Shown here piece by piece: positions 23,260 to 31,507 of a DNA stretch of 51,318 nucleotides; positions within the stretch are counted from its first letter, which is position 1; every line of letters starts with the position of its first letter. Position numbers and translations under genes: made by a program. Origin of the DNA: CAZXLT01 sp964641545 (GTDB taxonomy: Bacteria > Patescibacteriota > Saccharimonadia > Saccharimonadales > AWTP1-31); NCBI GenBank assembly GCA_964641545.1, contig CAZXLT010000006.1, positions 1-51,318 on the forward strand. Reading direction: 5' to 3'. The notes beneath the pieces were generated by a model. It ran no database searches. It was not told the origin of the DNA and worked only from the letters and a program-made list of their open reading frames with translations.

Positions 23260-23365
23260 TAGTTCGTGCGCCCGCGGCGCTTGCAAAACAAACACCAAAA
23301 AAACAAAATGCACCCGCCGCAGGGTGGGCGCGCACGAAATAAAAAAATCCCGAAAGGGATTTTTT
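23260..23365 (+). ncRNA. Candidate small structured RNA
   Basis: About 105 nt lie between a perfect promoter and a strong terminator. TTCGTGCGC (23263-23271) pairs with GCGCACGAA (23330-23338), GCGGCG (23274-23279) with CGCCGC (23315-23320), and TGCA with TGCA (23282/23309). The apex is a 23-nt loop of A and C only. A terminator hairpin (23342-23365) ends it. I recognise no Rfam family. The strand is opposite to both neighbours. The A/C-rich open loop suits base-pairing or protein binding (inference). Confidence 0.72.
23342..23365. terminator. Bidirectional Rho-independent terminator
   Basis: AAAAAATCCC (23342-23351) pairs perfectly with GGGATTTTTT (23356-23365) around GAAA. T-runs exist on both strands, so it can end both the small RNA (+) and tRNA-Ala (-). 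Confidence 0.88.
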
Positions 23366-23369
23366 GTTG

Positions 23370-23446
<77 letters not shown>

Positions 23447-23490
23447 ACGCTAATTAACCTGAAAATTGTAGCAAAATTTACAGGGGTAGT

Positions 23491-25083
23491 CTAGTTATTC
23501 CCCATACCATGATTGGCTAGCCATTCAGAATAACTATCGCGATGAATGAAATCTACCAGACCAATTGAGCCATCAGGATGAAGCGTAAATAGGAAGCGAA
23601 TGCGGCGCATTAAGTTGCCGCCACCGATACCAGCTTCGCTTGGTTTAATTTCATACAACTTAACTTCTTGACCTTCACTGTTTTTTAGACCTTTATTTTT
23701 TCCGGCGTCAACCTGCTTTATGCCTCGCCGAATTTGGCTCAGATCGAGCGTTGGTAGCAACGCCATCAGGCGGTCTGCTGCAGCTAAGGCTCCTGTATGA
23801 CCTCGATATTTTTTTTGGAATGCTTCTAGTACAGACTCAGGAGCGGCATTAGTGCTTGTAACTTCTCCTGATTTTTGAATGGCGCATACAAACAATGTTC
23901 TAGGCTCGGGTTCTACTTCTTCGATGGTAACGCGCTCTGCTTCTGCCTGTCTTCGTGTTGTTCTTGTGCGTTTTGCGCTTCGTCGTTCCCCGTGTAGGTA
24001 TGCTTTAAACCCTGAAACATCAGCTTTAACGAGTTGAATAACTTGCGCTGTTCGTCCGTTTGATGCCGTTATCCTTGGTGTTGCCATAGCGACATACTCC
24101 TCAATCGATTTCCTCAGCAAAACGGCTGCCCGGCTGCGAACATCTTGTTTGCTGGCAGCAGTCTCTGCGAAGAACGATAGATCGTTGGTCAGGAGATCAT
24201 AGGCATGTTTTGCCGAGCGTAGCGTTGCCTCAACACTAGTTGCTATTTGCAACTTTGCAGCATTCGGCCAAAGTGCTTGGTCGGTCTGCAATATTTTTTC
24301 GAATACCTCGTCTTCGCCCATGGCAAATGTCGTGGCAATAAAGCCAATCTGTTCGGTAATCGATCGCTCACCTCTTTCTCTGGCTTCGACTGCCTTTCGT
24401 TTAAAAAGTTCAACACTAACACTGTCGGCTGCATTGCTCAGTAGAGTTTTTAATCCGACAGGCAATCCAAGCATTTCACCGAGTACAAATAACTGCATTA
24501 CAGTTGTTGCTGCGGGTAACTCGTTTTTGGCACGCGGGTCATAGTTTGCTAGCAGTTCAATAAAGTTTGCAGAATCATCTGCGGATGCAGTTGTAAAAGA
24601 AAATTCGCCAAGAAAGTCACACGTTACGGCAGGGTCGGGCTTTGTTCGGTGCTGAGCGACAGCGCCCGAATCTGGATTTAGTCGAGCCTGGAGACGACGA
24701 TCAAGGGCGTATTCTGCTGCTGGGAAAAAGTGTTTAAATGATGCTGCGAGGTAGGCAGGATAGTCTGTTACTGCAATCTCGCGCCACAGTTCGAGTGTCT
24801 GCTCGTTCCCGTGTTCGATCAGAAAATCCTCTAGTGCGGTTTCATGTTCAGCGCCGAACAAGGCTTGGACTTTTTTGTCGGCGCCTCTGCGTGCGGTGCG
24901 AGACACGGTCTGATCTGTCAGGGTGTCAGGATTGACATAAGGGAGTAGTATTTGACTGGCTTGGGCTATTTGACCATCGCCCGCGAAGTGGTCTTGAAGA
25001 GTCGCTTGATTAACGCACTTAACAGCAAGCGCCGAAGGCGCGACGAACTCTTCGTAAGTAGTTGCAAACTCAATGCTATACAT
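23491..25083 (-). CDS. Large unknown protein with a RelE-like C-terminal domain
   Basis: I do not recognise most of this 530-residue cytoplasmic protein. Residues 1-350 are mainly helical. A basic stretch near 365-385 (RRSAKRTRTTRRQAEAE) is followed by an acidic one. The last 75 residues (LYEIKPSEAGIGGG, RRIRFLFTLHPDGSIGLVDF, RDSYSEW) resemble the RelE/ParE toxin core, where strands and Arg residues surround a C-terminal His/Tyr. No antitoxin gene lies next to it. Toxin activity is therefore doubtful; a domesticated RelE-fold RNA-binding domain is more likely. No clear SD; a TATTAT box lies about 12 nt before the start. Confidence 0.55.
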   Translation of the reverse strand: MYSIEFATTYEEFVAPSALAVKCVNQATLQDHFAGDGQIAQASQILLPYVNPDTLTDQTVSRTARRGADKKVQALFGAEHETALEDFLIEHGNEQTLELWREIAVTDYPAYLAASFKHFFPAAEYALDRRLQARLNPDSGAVAQHRTKPDPAVTCDFLGEFSFTTASADDSANFIELLANYDPRAKNELPAATTVMQLFVLGEMLGLPVGLKTLLSNAADSVSVELFKRKAVEARERGERSITEQIGFIATTFAMGEDEVFEKILQTDQALWPNAAKLQIATSVEATLRSAKHAYDLLTNDLSFFAETAASKQDVRSRAAVLLRKSIEEYVAMATPRITASNGRTAQVIQLVKADVSGFKAYLHGERRSAKRTRTTRRQAEAERVTIEEVEPEPRTLFVCAIQKSGEVTSTNAAPESVLEAFQKKYRGHTGALAAADRLMALLPTLDLSQIRRGIKQVDAGKNKGLKNSEGQEVKLYEIKPSEAGIGGGNLMRRIRFLFTLHPDGSIGLVDFIHRDSYSEWLANHGMGNN

Positions 25084-25177
25084 GGTGAAACGCTCATAAT
25101 ATATCTCTCTTGCATTTTTAGCAATAGTGTTAAATAGCTGGCTTTAGTTTTGCAGCTGAGCTGTTACAATGATAGTT

Positions 25178-26113
25178 ATGCAAACGGGTCGTGCGAGGAA
25201 AGAAATTATCCTGGATACTTCTGTAGTAAAAAGAGTAAAGAGTGTTCTTGTGTTGATTCTGATTCTGATTATTGTGCTCGCACTGCAGCGCGCCTACAGC
25301 ACGATTACTAAACCAGACCACGTGTGGAATGATTTGCTAACCAATACCCTATCAACAAAAAGTGTCACAAAACGTACGTTAACTTCACGAGAAAGTGAGT
25401 CCATAGAGCAAATAACACAAATAAGCTTTCTTGAAGAACCAAGAATTCACGCGGTAGTTGAGCTCAAACAAAAAAATCAGGATAACTCATCAAGCAAAAT
25501 TGTAACTGAGACAATTACAACACGGCAAAACGATTACAGTCGGTACGTATCAATACATACTGGAGCAAAAAACCCGCAGGGGAAACCCATCAGCTATAGG
25601 TCGGTCGAAGGTTTGTGGGGGAAAGGCAGTGATGAAGAGTTGGCTGGGCTGACTCCAGCACAAAATCTCCAGCGCGCGGTCATTGGGTTAGTCCCCGTAG
25701 CCAATATTCCAGAAAAAGAACGCTCCGGCATAATTAACGACATCATTTCCAGGAACATTTATGAGGTTGACCAAACTAAGACGGTTGGTGAAAAAGTAAA
25801 CGACCGCGCTGTTTGGACGTTTGTGGTTAAAGTTAAGATAGCCGACTACATCCCGATACTAAAAAAGATTTTCCCAAAAGTAGGCTTAGGAGACATTGCA
25901 TATTTGGATGAAGCCAGCTATAGCAGCGCCCCAGCCGAGGAGTTAAAAATATCAGTGGATAAGTTCTCGCATCAATTGGTACAACTGAAGTACAATGATG
26001 GCAGTAGTGAGCAATTTAGCGGTCATGGACTGCGGACGATTATTCAAGATCCAGCCAAGACCATCCCCCTCGCTGAAATTCAACAAAAGCTGCAGGCAGC
26101 ACAAGAACAGTAA
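25178..26113 (+). CDS. Membrane-anchored extracytoplasmic protein, unknown
   Basis: This 311-residue protein has a basic N-terminus, one membrane helix (about residues 17-38) and a large extracytoplasmic region. That region is rich in charged residues and beta-strand patterns, and has no cysteines. I recognise no family. The ATG at 25178 is preferred over that at 25169 because TACAAT (25165-25170) lies 7 nt before it and overlaps the earlier ATG. The next gene follows after 2 nt and has the same topology, so the two products may form a surface complex. Function unknown. Confidence 0.68.
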   Translation: MQTGRARKEIILDTSVVKRVKSVLVLILILIIVLALQRAYSTITKPDHVWNDLLTNTLSTKSVTKRTLTSRESESIEQITQISFLEEPRIHAVVELKQKNQDNSSSKIVTETITTRQNDYSRYVSIHTGAKNPQGKPISYRSVEGLWGKGSDEELAGLTPAQNLQRAVIGLVPVANIPEKERSGIINDIISRNIYEVDQTKTVGEKVNDRAVWTFVVKVKIADYIPILKKIFPKVGLGDIAYLDEASYSSAPAEELKISVDKFSHQLVQLKYNDGSSEQFSGHGLRTIIQDPAKTIPLAEIQQKLQAAQEQ

Positions 26114-26115
26114 CT

Positions 26116-27417
26116 ATGGACGATCAACAAGTACCACAGCCGGACCGGAGCTACCAGCCGCTAGCAGGATCAAAGCCAGAGACCATCCCGTACCAGGGGA
26201 CTCTGAATATTCGGCAGTCGCCAACCTATCCCACGACACCTCAACCGTTGCCAGCTGCCCCTAGGGCACCCGAGCCGGCAGAAAATTTACCGAAACCTTA
26301 TATTCCAGGTCAAGCACCTCCACCCCCGCCAGTTGCCGAACCAGTAATGGGTGCCGCTGGACGTCCTTTGTTCGGTGCCGATCCAGCGCCTTTCCCAACT
26401 CAAATAGGAAAAACGAAGCGTTTTTCGGCAAAGCCACTGATGATAGCGGTAGTCGCTCTCATAACTCTATCGGCAATGTCGGTAGGAGCATATTTGGGTG
26501 TTGTCGTACCTAATAAACCAGAGAATCAGCTTATGCGAGCGTTCCAAAACACTCTGCAGGAGCCGTATATTACTGCCCAGTCAACAGTTGAAATATCATC
26601 GGAGGAAAACTCATCGGCTAAGGCGCAGGTTGTTGTTAAGAGGGATCAGCAAAAAAAACAAGCTGCTGCCGAACTTAAGATCACTATATCAGGGGTAATC
26701 GTCCCAGTTGAAGGGCGTTTTGTGGATAGTAATGCATATCTCAAATTTGGCGACATCACCAATCTTGTGACATTTTTTGCTAGCGACCTGCCTTCGGAAG
26801 CAACGCCGCTTATTCAGAGTGTGGCAAAGAAACTTTCTAATCAATGGATTGAGTTCGACAGTACTTTGCTAAAAGACGCAGGCGCTGTTGCGTGTCCTGA
26901 AGTTCTAAACCTTAAGGATGAAGATTTTGCGTTCATGGAAGATGCCTACAAAGACAATAGGTTTATTGACCAAATTAAAAAACGCGGTGAAAATCTTGGC
27001 GGTAAGAGTACGCAGAAAATAGAAGTCACGATTGATAACGCAAAGGCAGCTGCTTTTAGCGAGACTTTACAGAATCTACCGAGCATCAGAACGGCGGCTG
27101 AGTGCCAGACAGATGCGAGGCGAGACAATACCACGGGTGGCGACAGCGAAATTGATGCAGAAGCCAAACCAAACGGGAAGTCGTCGTTAACGGTTTGGAT
27201 CGACCAAAGTACCAAACGCATTGCGCAAGCCCAAACAAGTACTAGCGAGCAGGGTACGAAAACCAACGCAAAAATCACCTTTAACTATGACAAGGTATCA
27301 ATTGAGAAGCCTGACAAAAGTACGCCATTCCTTAACTATCTTGTGGACTTAAAGGCGCTTGTTGGTGCAGAGCCGGGCGTTCTCGGCGAAAACACGGACC
27401 GGTTGCTGCCAAACTAG
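26116..27417 (+). CDS. Membrane protein with Pro-rich cytoplasmic region and outer domain
   Basis: This 433-residue protein has a Pro/Ala-rich cytoplasmic N-terminus (about residues 1-95, with PTTPQPLPAAPRAPEP). A membrane helix follows (about 110-130) and then a 300-residue extracytoplasmic domain of alternating strands. The outer domain has a few cysteines (CPEVLNL, AECQTDA) that could pair. It is similar in layout to lipoprotein-like carrier proteins but has no lipobox. It starts 2 nt after the preceding gene without an SD. I recognise no function; a surface-assembly role is a guess. Confidence 0.68.
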   Translation: MDDQQVPQPDRSYQPLAGSKPETIPYQGTLNIRQSPTYPTTPQPLPAAPRAPEPAENLPKPYIPGQAPPPPPVAEPVMGAAGRPLFGADPAPFPTQIGKTKRFSAKPLMIAVVALITLSAMSVGAYLGVVVPNKPENQLMRAFQNTLQEPYITAQSTVEISSEENSSAKAQVVVKRDQQKKQAAAELKITISGVIVPVEGRFVDSNAYLKFGDITNLVTFFASDLPSEATPLIQSVAKKLSNQWIEFDSTLLKDAGAVACPEVLNLKDEDFAFMEDAYKDNRFIDQIKKRGENLGGKSTQKIEVTIDNAKAAAFSETLQNLPSIRTAAECQTDARRDNTTGGDSEIDAEAKPNGKSSLTVWIDQSTKRIAQAQTSTSEQGTKTNAKITFNYDKVSIEKPDKSTPFLNYLVDLKALVGAEPGVLGENTDRLLPN

Positions 27418-27472
27418 CCTAAACGAAGCTTAAGCATAGTCAAAGCAGCGTACCTCATCTATAATCAGAAAC

Positions 27473-28222
27473 ATGCAACTTGTTGTCGATTCTTTGCTTA
27501 TTTCTTATGAACGCCGTGGGAAGGGTAAGGTTGTCTTGCTTGTTCATGGATGGGGTGATTCAGCAAAGGGCTTGGCGATGCTAAACAACGAACTATCTAA
27601 ATCTTATGATGTTATTAGTATAGACTTACCTGGTTTTGGTGGTTCTGAGATGCCGCATCAACCATGGGGGTTGACCGACTTTGCAAATATGGTGGGGGAG
27701 TTCTGCAAAAAACTTAAACTCCAGCCTTATGCTGTTATTGGGCACTCCAACGGTGGCGCAGTGCTTATTCGGGCGTTGGCTACTGATTATATCGCTGCAG
27801 ATCGTTTAGTCTTGTTAGCGTCCGCCGGTGTTCGCGGACAATACAAAGGGCGCACGCGCGCACTCCGATTCATAACAAAAACCGGAAAATTGCTGACGAC
27901 ACCTCTACCAAAGTCGGTAAAGCGCCGTCTTAGAAAGCGCGTATACAGCGCTGTTGGTTCAGATATGTTGGTGGCCGAACATTTACAGGAAACCTTCAAG
28001 CGTGTAGTGCGTGATGATGTTCGTGACGACGCAGCCAAAATTGATACACCGACGCTGCTCATCTATGGAGAAAACGATGAATCCACCCCGCCGGAATGGG
28101 GTCGAAAACTACAGAAAGCTATTAAAAACTCGATGTTTGTATTGGTTCCGTCGGCTGGACATTTTGTCCATACCGAGGCTGTCGAAGAAGTCAATCAACG
28201 TGTGAGGGAGTTTCTGAAGTAG
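27473..28222 (+). CDS. Alpha/beta hydrolase
   Basis: This 249-residue protein has the alpha/beta hydrolase triad. The nucleophile is Ser92 in VIGHSNGGAV, the acid Asp202 in YGENDESTPP and the histidine about 230 in PSAGHFVHTE. The oxyanion string VHGWGDSAKG is at residues 25-33. Its cap is short and very basic (KSVKRRLRKRVYS). Esterase or related chemistry is expected; the substrate is unknown. TATAAT (27460-27465) ends 7 nt before the ATG, a textbook leaderless start. The next gene overlaps the stop by one base, so it may serve cell-wall or lipid metabolism (inference). Confidence 0.85.
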   Translation: MQLVVDSLLISYERRGKGKVVLLVHGWGDSAKGLAMLNNELSKSYDVISIDLPGFGGSEMPHQPWGLTDFANMVGEFCKKLKLQPYAVIGHSNGGAVLIRALATDYIAADRLVLLASAGVRGQYKGRTRALRFITKTGKLLTTPLPKSVKRRLRKRVYSAVGSDMLVAEHLQETFKRVVRDDVRDDAAKIDTPTLLIYGENDESTPPEWGRKLQKAIKNSMFVLVPSAGHFVHTEAVEEVNQRVREFLK

Positions 28223-29658
28223 TGCGTGGTATCTTAAGCATGTTTAGTTTTCGTTTTCCGGTAACTATTATCTACATGATGCAAAGTACCGAGTATGAAG
28301 CCAGACCGTACTTAGCTTGGTTTTGGCGAACTACAAACTTTAGCACTGTTGCGAACAGACGAAGCTTGCAAAAAACAAAACGGGCAAAACTGCTTCTGCT
28401 TGGTCTTATTCTTGGGATAATATTGCAGATTATGGTTGGAATAACACTCTGTGTTATTGGGTTCCGTGGCGATCAACCAAGGCTGGTCATAGCGGGAATT
28501 GTCTTGCTGTTGTCGTACCCACTTGTGTGGTCTCACATAATTATCGTGCTACTGGAGTTTGCCCGAGTTCTCGTTGTAAAACCAAAACAGCGAAAAGTAC
28601 TGCTGCAGGCTGCAAAAAAATTTCATAACACCAAAGCGGTTAAAATCGCAGTCGCTGGAAGCTTCGGTAAGACAACTATGAAAGAGCTGCTTATGACCGT
28701 CCTTGGTGAATCAAAAAATGTAGCGGCTACGCCAGGCAACAAAAATGTTGTATCATCGCACGCTGCTTTCGCTGCGCGACTCAAAGGCGATGAAGATATA
28801 TTGATTATTGAATACGGGGAAGGTGAGCCAGGAGACGTACCTAGGTTTAATGCACTCATCGAACCAACTATTGGTGTAATAACCGGTTTAGCGCCCGCTC
28901 ATTTAGATAAATATAAAACGGTTCGTGCCGCAGGCGAGGACATATTTCGGCTTGCCGAATTTGTGGGACCCCGTAATGTTTTCGTCAACAAAGAATCACC
29001 CGACCTCGAGGCCTTTATTAAAGAAACATATTACACTTACGATAGAAAATCGGTATTGGGCTGGAAAATAACGCGGATAAAAGTTGACATAACAGGCACC
29101 AGTTTCGTAATGAAAAAAAATAAAAAAACCCTCAAACTCAAAAGTGGTCTCGTTGGTGAGCATCTAGTTGGACCAACTGCCTTTTGCGCTGCATTAGCGG
29201 TTGAACTAGGTCTAACAGACGAGGAAATAATTGCAGGCGTTTCCAAAACAAAACCGTTCGAACATCGCATGCAACCACGACCGCTGGCTGGGGGCTGGAT
29301 AATCGACGATACCTACAATGGTAATCTAGAGGGTGTTCGTGCAGGCCTGGAGCTGCTAGAAAAACTGAAAGCTGAACGAAAAACATACGTCACTCCTGGT
29401 TTGGTTGATCAAGGGGCTCAAGCGGAGGATGTTCACATTACGATGGGGCACCTTATCGCTAAGGCGAATCCAAATCGAGTGATTTTGATGCAAAACTCTT
29501 CTACTGAATGGATCAAGACTGGGCTACACGAAGAAAAATACAATGGCGAAGTTACGATTGAAACCGAGCCACTGAGGTTTTACACTAATCTAGAACACTT
29601 TATCGCAGTTGGTGATCTAGTTATGATGCAAAACGATTTGCCCGATAACTATAAATAA
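28222..29658 (+). CDS. murF: MurF-like Mur ligase with N-terminal membrane helices
   Basis: This 478-residue protein has two membrane helices (about residues 55-110), then a Mur ligase domain. GSFGKTTMKEL (about residue 152) is the ATP P-loop, GNKNVVSSH follows, KPFEHRMQPR is the central/C-terminal junction and WIIDDTYNGN the C-terminal motif. MurF adds D-Ala-D-Ala to the UDP-MurNAc tripeptide. Ddl, which makes D-Ala-D-Ala, is the next plus-strand gene, which supports the call. Membrane helices are unusual for MurF. The GTG at 28222 overlaps the upstream stop; the ATG at 28240 is possible. Confidence 0.82.
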   Translation: MRGILSMFSFRFPVTIIYMMQSTEYEARPYLAWFWRTTNFSTVANRRSLQKTKRAKLLLLGLILGIILQIMVGITLCVIGFRGDQPRLVIAGIVLLLSYPLVWSHIIIVLLEFARVLVVKPKQRKVLLQAAKKFHNTKAVKIAVAGSFGKTTMKELLMTVLGESKNVAATPGNKNVVSSHAAFAARLKGDEDILIIEYGEGEPGDVPRFNALIEPTIGVITGLAPAHLDKYKTVRAAGEDIFRLAEFVGPRNVFVNKESPDLEAFIKETYYTYDRKSVLGWKITRIKVDITGTSFVMKKNKKTLKLKSGLVGEHLVGPTAFCAALAVELGLTDEEIIAGVSKTKPFEHRMQPRPLAGGWIIDDTYNGNLEGVRAGLELLEKLKAERKTYVTPGLVDQGAQAEDVHITMGHLIAKANPNRVILMQNSSTEWIKTGLHEEKYNGEVTIETEPLRFYTNLEHFIAVGDLVMMQNDLPDNYK

Positions 29659-29659
29659 A

Positions 29660-29923
29660 CTAATCCCATTTACTCAACCGGAGGATGACACGTTCACCAG
29701 TTGTTCGGTTGGTCCGGTATAGACCGCCATGCGAATCTTCGCTATATCCGTCACCAAGATCACGAACTACTCTGTGGTGTCCAAAACTCTCGAAATCAAT
29801 TGGCCCGGCGGCTGCAGGTACTGGCTCAACTACTACGGCATCTGCAAGTGGCGCTGACAAGGCTGCATCGCCCGTCTCGGTTACTCGAAACTCGCCACCA
29901 CCTTGTCCTGTTCGTTCTCCCAT
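29660..29923 (-). CDS. Hypothetical small protein
   Basis: This 87-residue protein is unrecognised. It has a Gly-rich start (MGERTGQGGGEFRV), an Ala/Val/Pro-rich middle (ADAVVVEPVPAAAGP) and a C-terminus containing GHHRVVRDLGDGYSEDSHGG and RTTGERVILRLSKWD. There is no signal peptide. A clear GGAG lies 6 nt before the ATG, so translation is likely. It is divergent from ddl, with a set of TACAAT-type inverted repeats between them (29951-29987). It ends a few nt after the murF stop on the opposite strand. Confidence 0.6.
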   Translation of the reverse strand: MGERTGQGGGEFRVTETGDAALSAPLADAVVVEPVPAAAGPIDFESFGHHRVVRDLGDGYSEDSHGGLYRTNRTTGERVILRLSKWD

Positions 29924-29950
29924 TTTGTTCTCCAGACTACAAATAATGCT

Positions 29951-29987
29951 TACAATTAATACAGTGTAATTGTATATACAAATTGTA
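29951..29987. promoter_or_regulatory. Operator-like inverted repeats upstream of ddl
   Basis: TACAATTA (29951-29958) is the inverse of TAATTGTA (29967-29974). TTGTATATACAA (29970-29981) and TACAAATTGTA (29977-29987) are overlapping palindromes. The unit TACAA/TTGTA thus recurs several times. The cluster lies 13 nt before the -10 of ddl and near the promoter of the divergent small gene. Confidence 0.5.
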
Positions 29988-30011
29988 ATATTGTTGTGCT
30001 ATAATGTCAAT

Positions 30012-31181
30012 ATGAAAACAATTGCAGTTATCTTTGGAGGGAAGTCAGCAGAACACGATGTTTCAATCGTTACGGCAATCGCTAGTGTCATCAAGCCACT
30101 TGAATTAACCGGTCGCTACCATGTTGAGCCGGTCTACATTGCAAAAGACGGTAGCTGGTACTGGGACAAGAAACTTAAAGACATCAAACTGTTTCAGAGT
30201 GGTGAAATCGATGACTTTATGAGCCATGCACCAGAGGTACACTTACTGTTCGACAAAGGACTGACACTAGTTAAGTCGAGCCATTTTGCAGGAAGAAAAC
30301 AATACAAACAAATTGACCTCGTCTTCCCTGCGATGCATGGAACGCATGGTGAAGATGGAGAATTAATGGGCATTCTAGAGATGGCCGGTGTACCATATGT
30401 CGGTTGTGGCGTGGCCGCCAGTGCAGTTGCAATGGACAAAGTTCTAGCCAAGCAAATTGCTTCATCAGCCGGCGTACTCAGCACGCCGTGGTTAGAGGTT
30501 GCATCTAAAGATCTTGCTGAGCGGCATAGCGAAATTGTCAAAAAGGTAAATAAACTAAAGTATCCACTGTTTGTAAAACCAGCGAGGCTGGGTTCTAGCA
30601 TTGGTATCTCGCGCATAACCGAGCAGGATCAGCTTTCCAACGCTTTGGAAGTCGCGGCACATTATGATGACAAGATAATTGTTGAGCAAGCCGTAGATAA
30701 TTTGGTCGAGGTGACACTGCCGATCATGGGTAATGAAGAGCCAACTCCGGCTTATTTAGAGCAGCCGCTGTTGAAGCCAGATGATTTCTTTGACTTTGAA
30801 GCCAAGTATATGGGTCAAGGCAAGGGTGGTGCAGGTAAAAAAATGGGTGCCAAGCACGGAGCGCAGGGGTACAGTAAGCTGCCGGCCGACCTTCCGAAGG
30901 AACTATATGACAAAGCAATTACTACCGGTCTTGACGTATACCGTGCCTTGGGTTGCGAAGGTATCGCGCGCGTAGACATGCTCATTGATACTAAAGCTAA
31001 AAAAGTATTCTTTAACGAAGTAAACCCGTTGCCAGGCAGCTTATACGCACATAACTGGCGCGCCAAAGGACTATCGAATATTGAACTAGTCAATAAGCTC
31101 ATTGACCTTGCTATTGCGAGGCACGGGCGCAAGACTAAATTAGAGACGGCTTTTTCAACCAACTTCTTAAAACAGTTTTAG
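30012..31181 (+). CDS. ddl: D-alanine--D-alanine ligase
   Basis: This 389-residue protein is an ATP-grasp Ddl. KTIAVIFGGKSAEHDVSIVT at the N-terminus is the family start. FPAMHGTHGEDGELMGILE (about residues 98-116) follows, then FVKPARLGSSIGIS and the metal-binding FNEVNPLPGSL (about 336). It joins two D-alanines for peptidoglycan. An insertion near residues 255-295 (GKGGAGKKMGAKHGAQGYS) is basic and Gly-rich, longer than in most Ddl enzymes. TATAAT (30000-30005) lies 6 nt before the ATG, which rules out the longer reading from 29970. Confidence 0.93.
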   Translation: MKTIAVIFGGKSAEHDVSIVTAIASVIKPLELTGRYHVEPVYIAKDGSWYWDKKLKDIKLFQSGEIDDFMSHAPEVHLLFDKGLTLVKSSHFAGRKQYKQIDLVFPAMHGTHGEDGELMGILEMAGVPYVGCGVAASAVAMDKVLAKQIASSAGVLSTPWLEVASKDLAERHSEIVKKVNKLKYPLFVKPARLGSSIGISRITEQDQLSNALEVAAHYDDKIIVEQAVDNLVEVTLPIMGNEEPTPAYLEQPLLKPDDFFDFEAKYMGQGKGGAGKKMGAKHGAQGYSKLPADLPKELYDKAITTGLDVYRALGCEGIARVDMLIDTKAKKVFFNEVNPLPGSLYAHNWRAKGLSNIELVNKLIDLAIARHGRKTKLETAFSTNFLKQF

Positions 31182-31235
31182 GCCTGCTCCCGCAGAATCC
31201 TCGTCATAGCAGATGATTACTGTTATAGTTTAAGC

Positions 31236-31463
31236 ATGACCACTACGTACATTTTGATCGTGGCTTTTTCTGTATTGCCTCTTAGTCTTTTGGTCTACTT
31301 GTACCGTGATTACCGTCGACATAAAAAACCACTCACCGATGTTGATCCGCACGTATCATACGGTTTGGCACATCACGTAAAGGTCGTGACTATTCCATTA
31401 ATTAGTTATCGAGTGCGGCTGAGCTTTGAGCGGACTGGCAAATCGATTATTCGTCGGATTTGA
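31236..31463 (+). CDS. Small membrane protein with the HHVKVVTIPL tail
   Basis: This 75-residue protein is one membrane helix (about residues 3-23) followed by a cytoplasmic tail. The tail reads DYRRHKKPL, DPHVSYGLAHHVKVVTIPL and YRVRLSFE, nearly the same as the last 60 residues of the surface protein at 14863. Thus the tail exists as a domain without an outer part. I know no function for it. TATAGT (31224-31229) ends 6 nt before the ATG, indicating a leaderless message. It may compete with or help anchor surface proteins to a cytoplasmic partner (inference). Confidence 0.75.
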   Translation: MTTTYILIVAFSVLPLSLLVYLYRDYRRHKKPLTDVDPHVSYGLAHHVKVVTIPLISYRVRLSFERTGKSIIRRI

Positions 31464-31507
31464 AGAAACAGATACGAAACACCAATTATACGGTATAATA
31501 CAGCCAG

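Noticed and set aside
30200..30616. Minus-strand 140-residue frame within ddl
   Set aside because: Directly antisense to a strongly conserved enzyme, with no SD or promoter.
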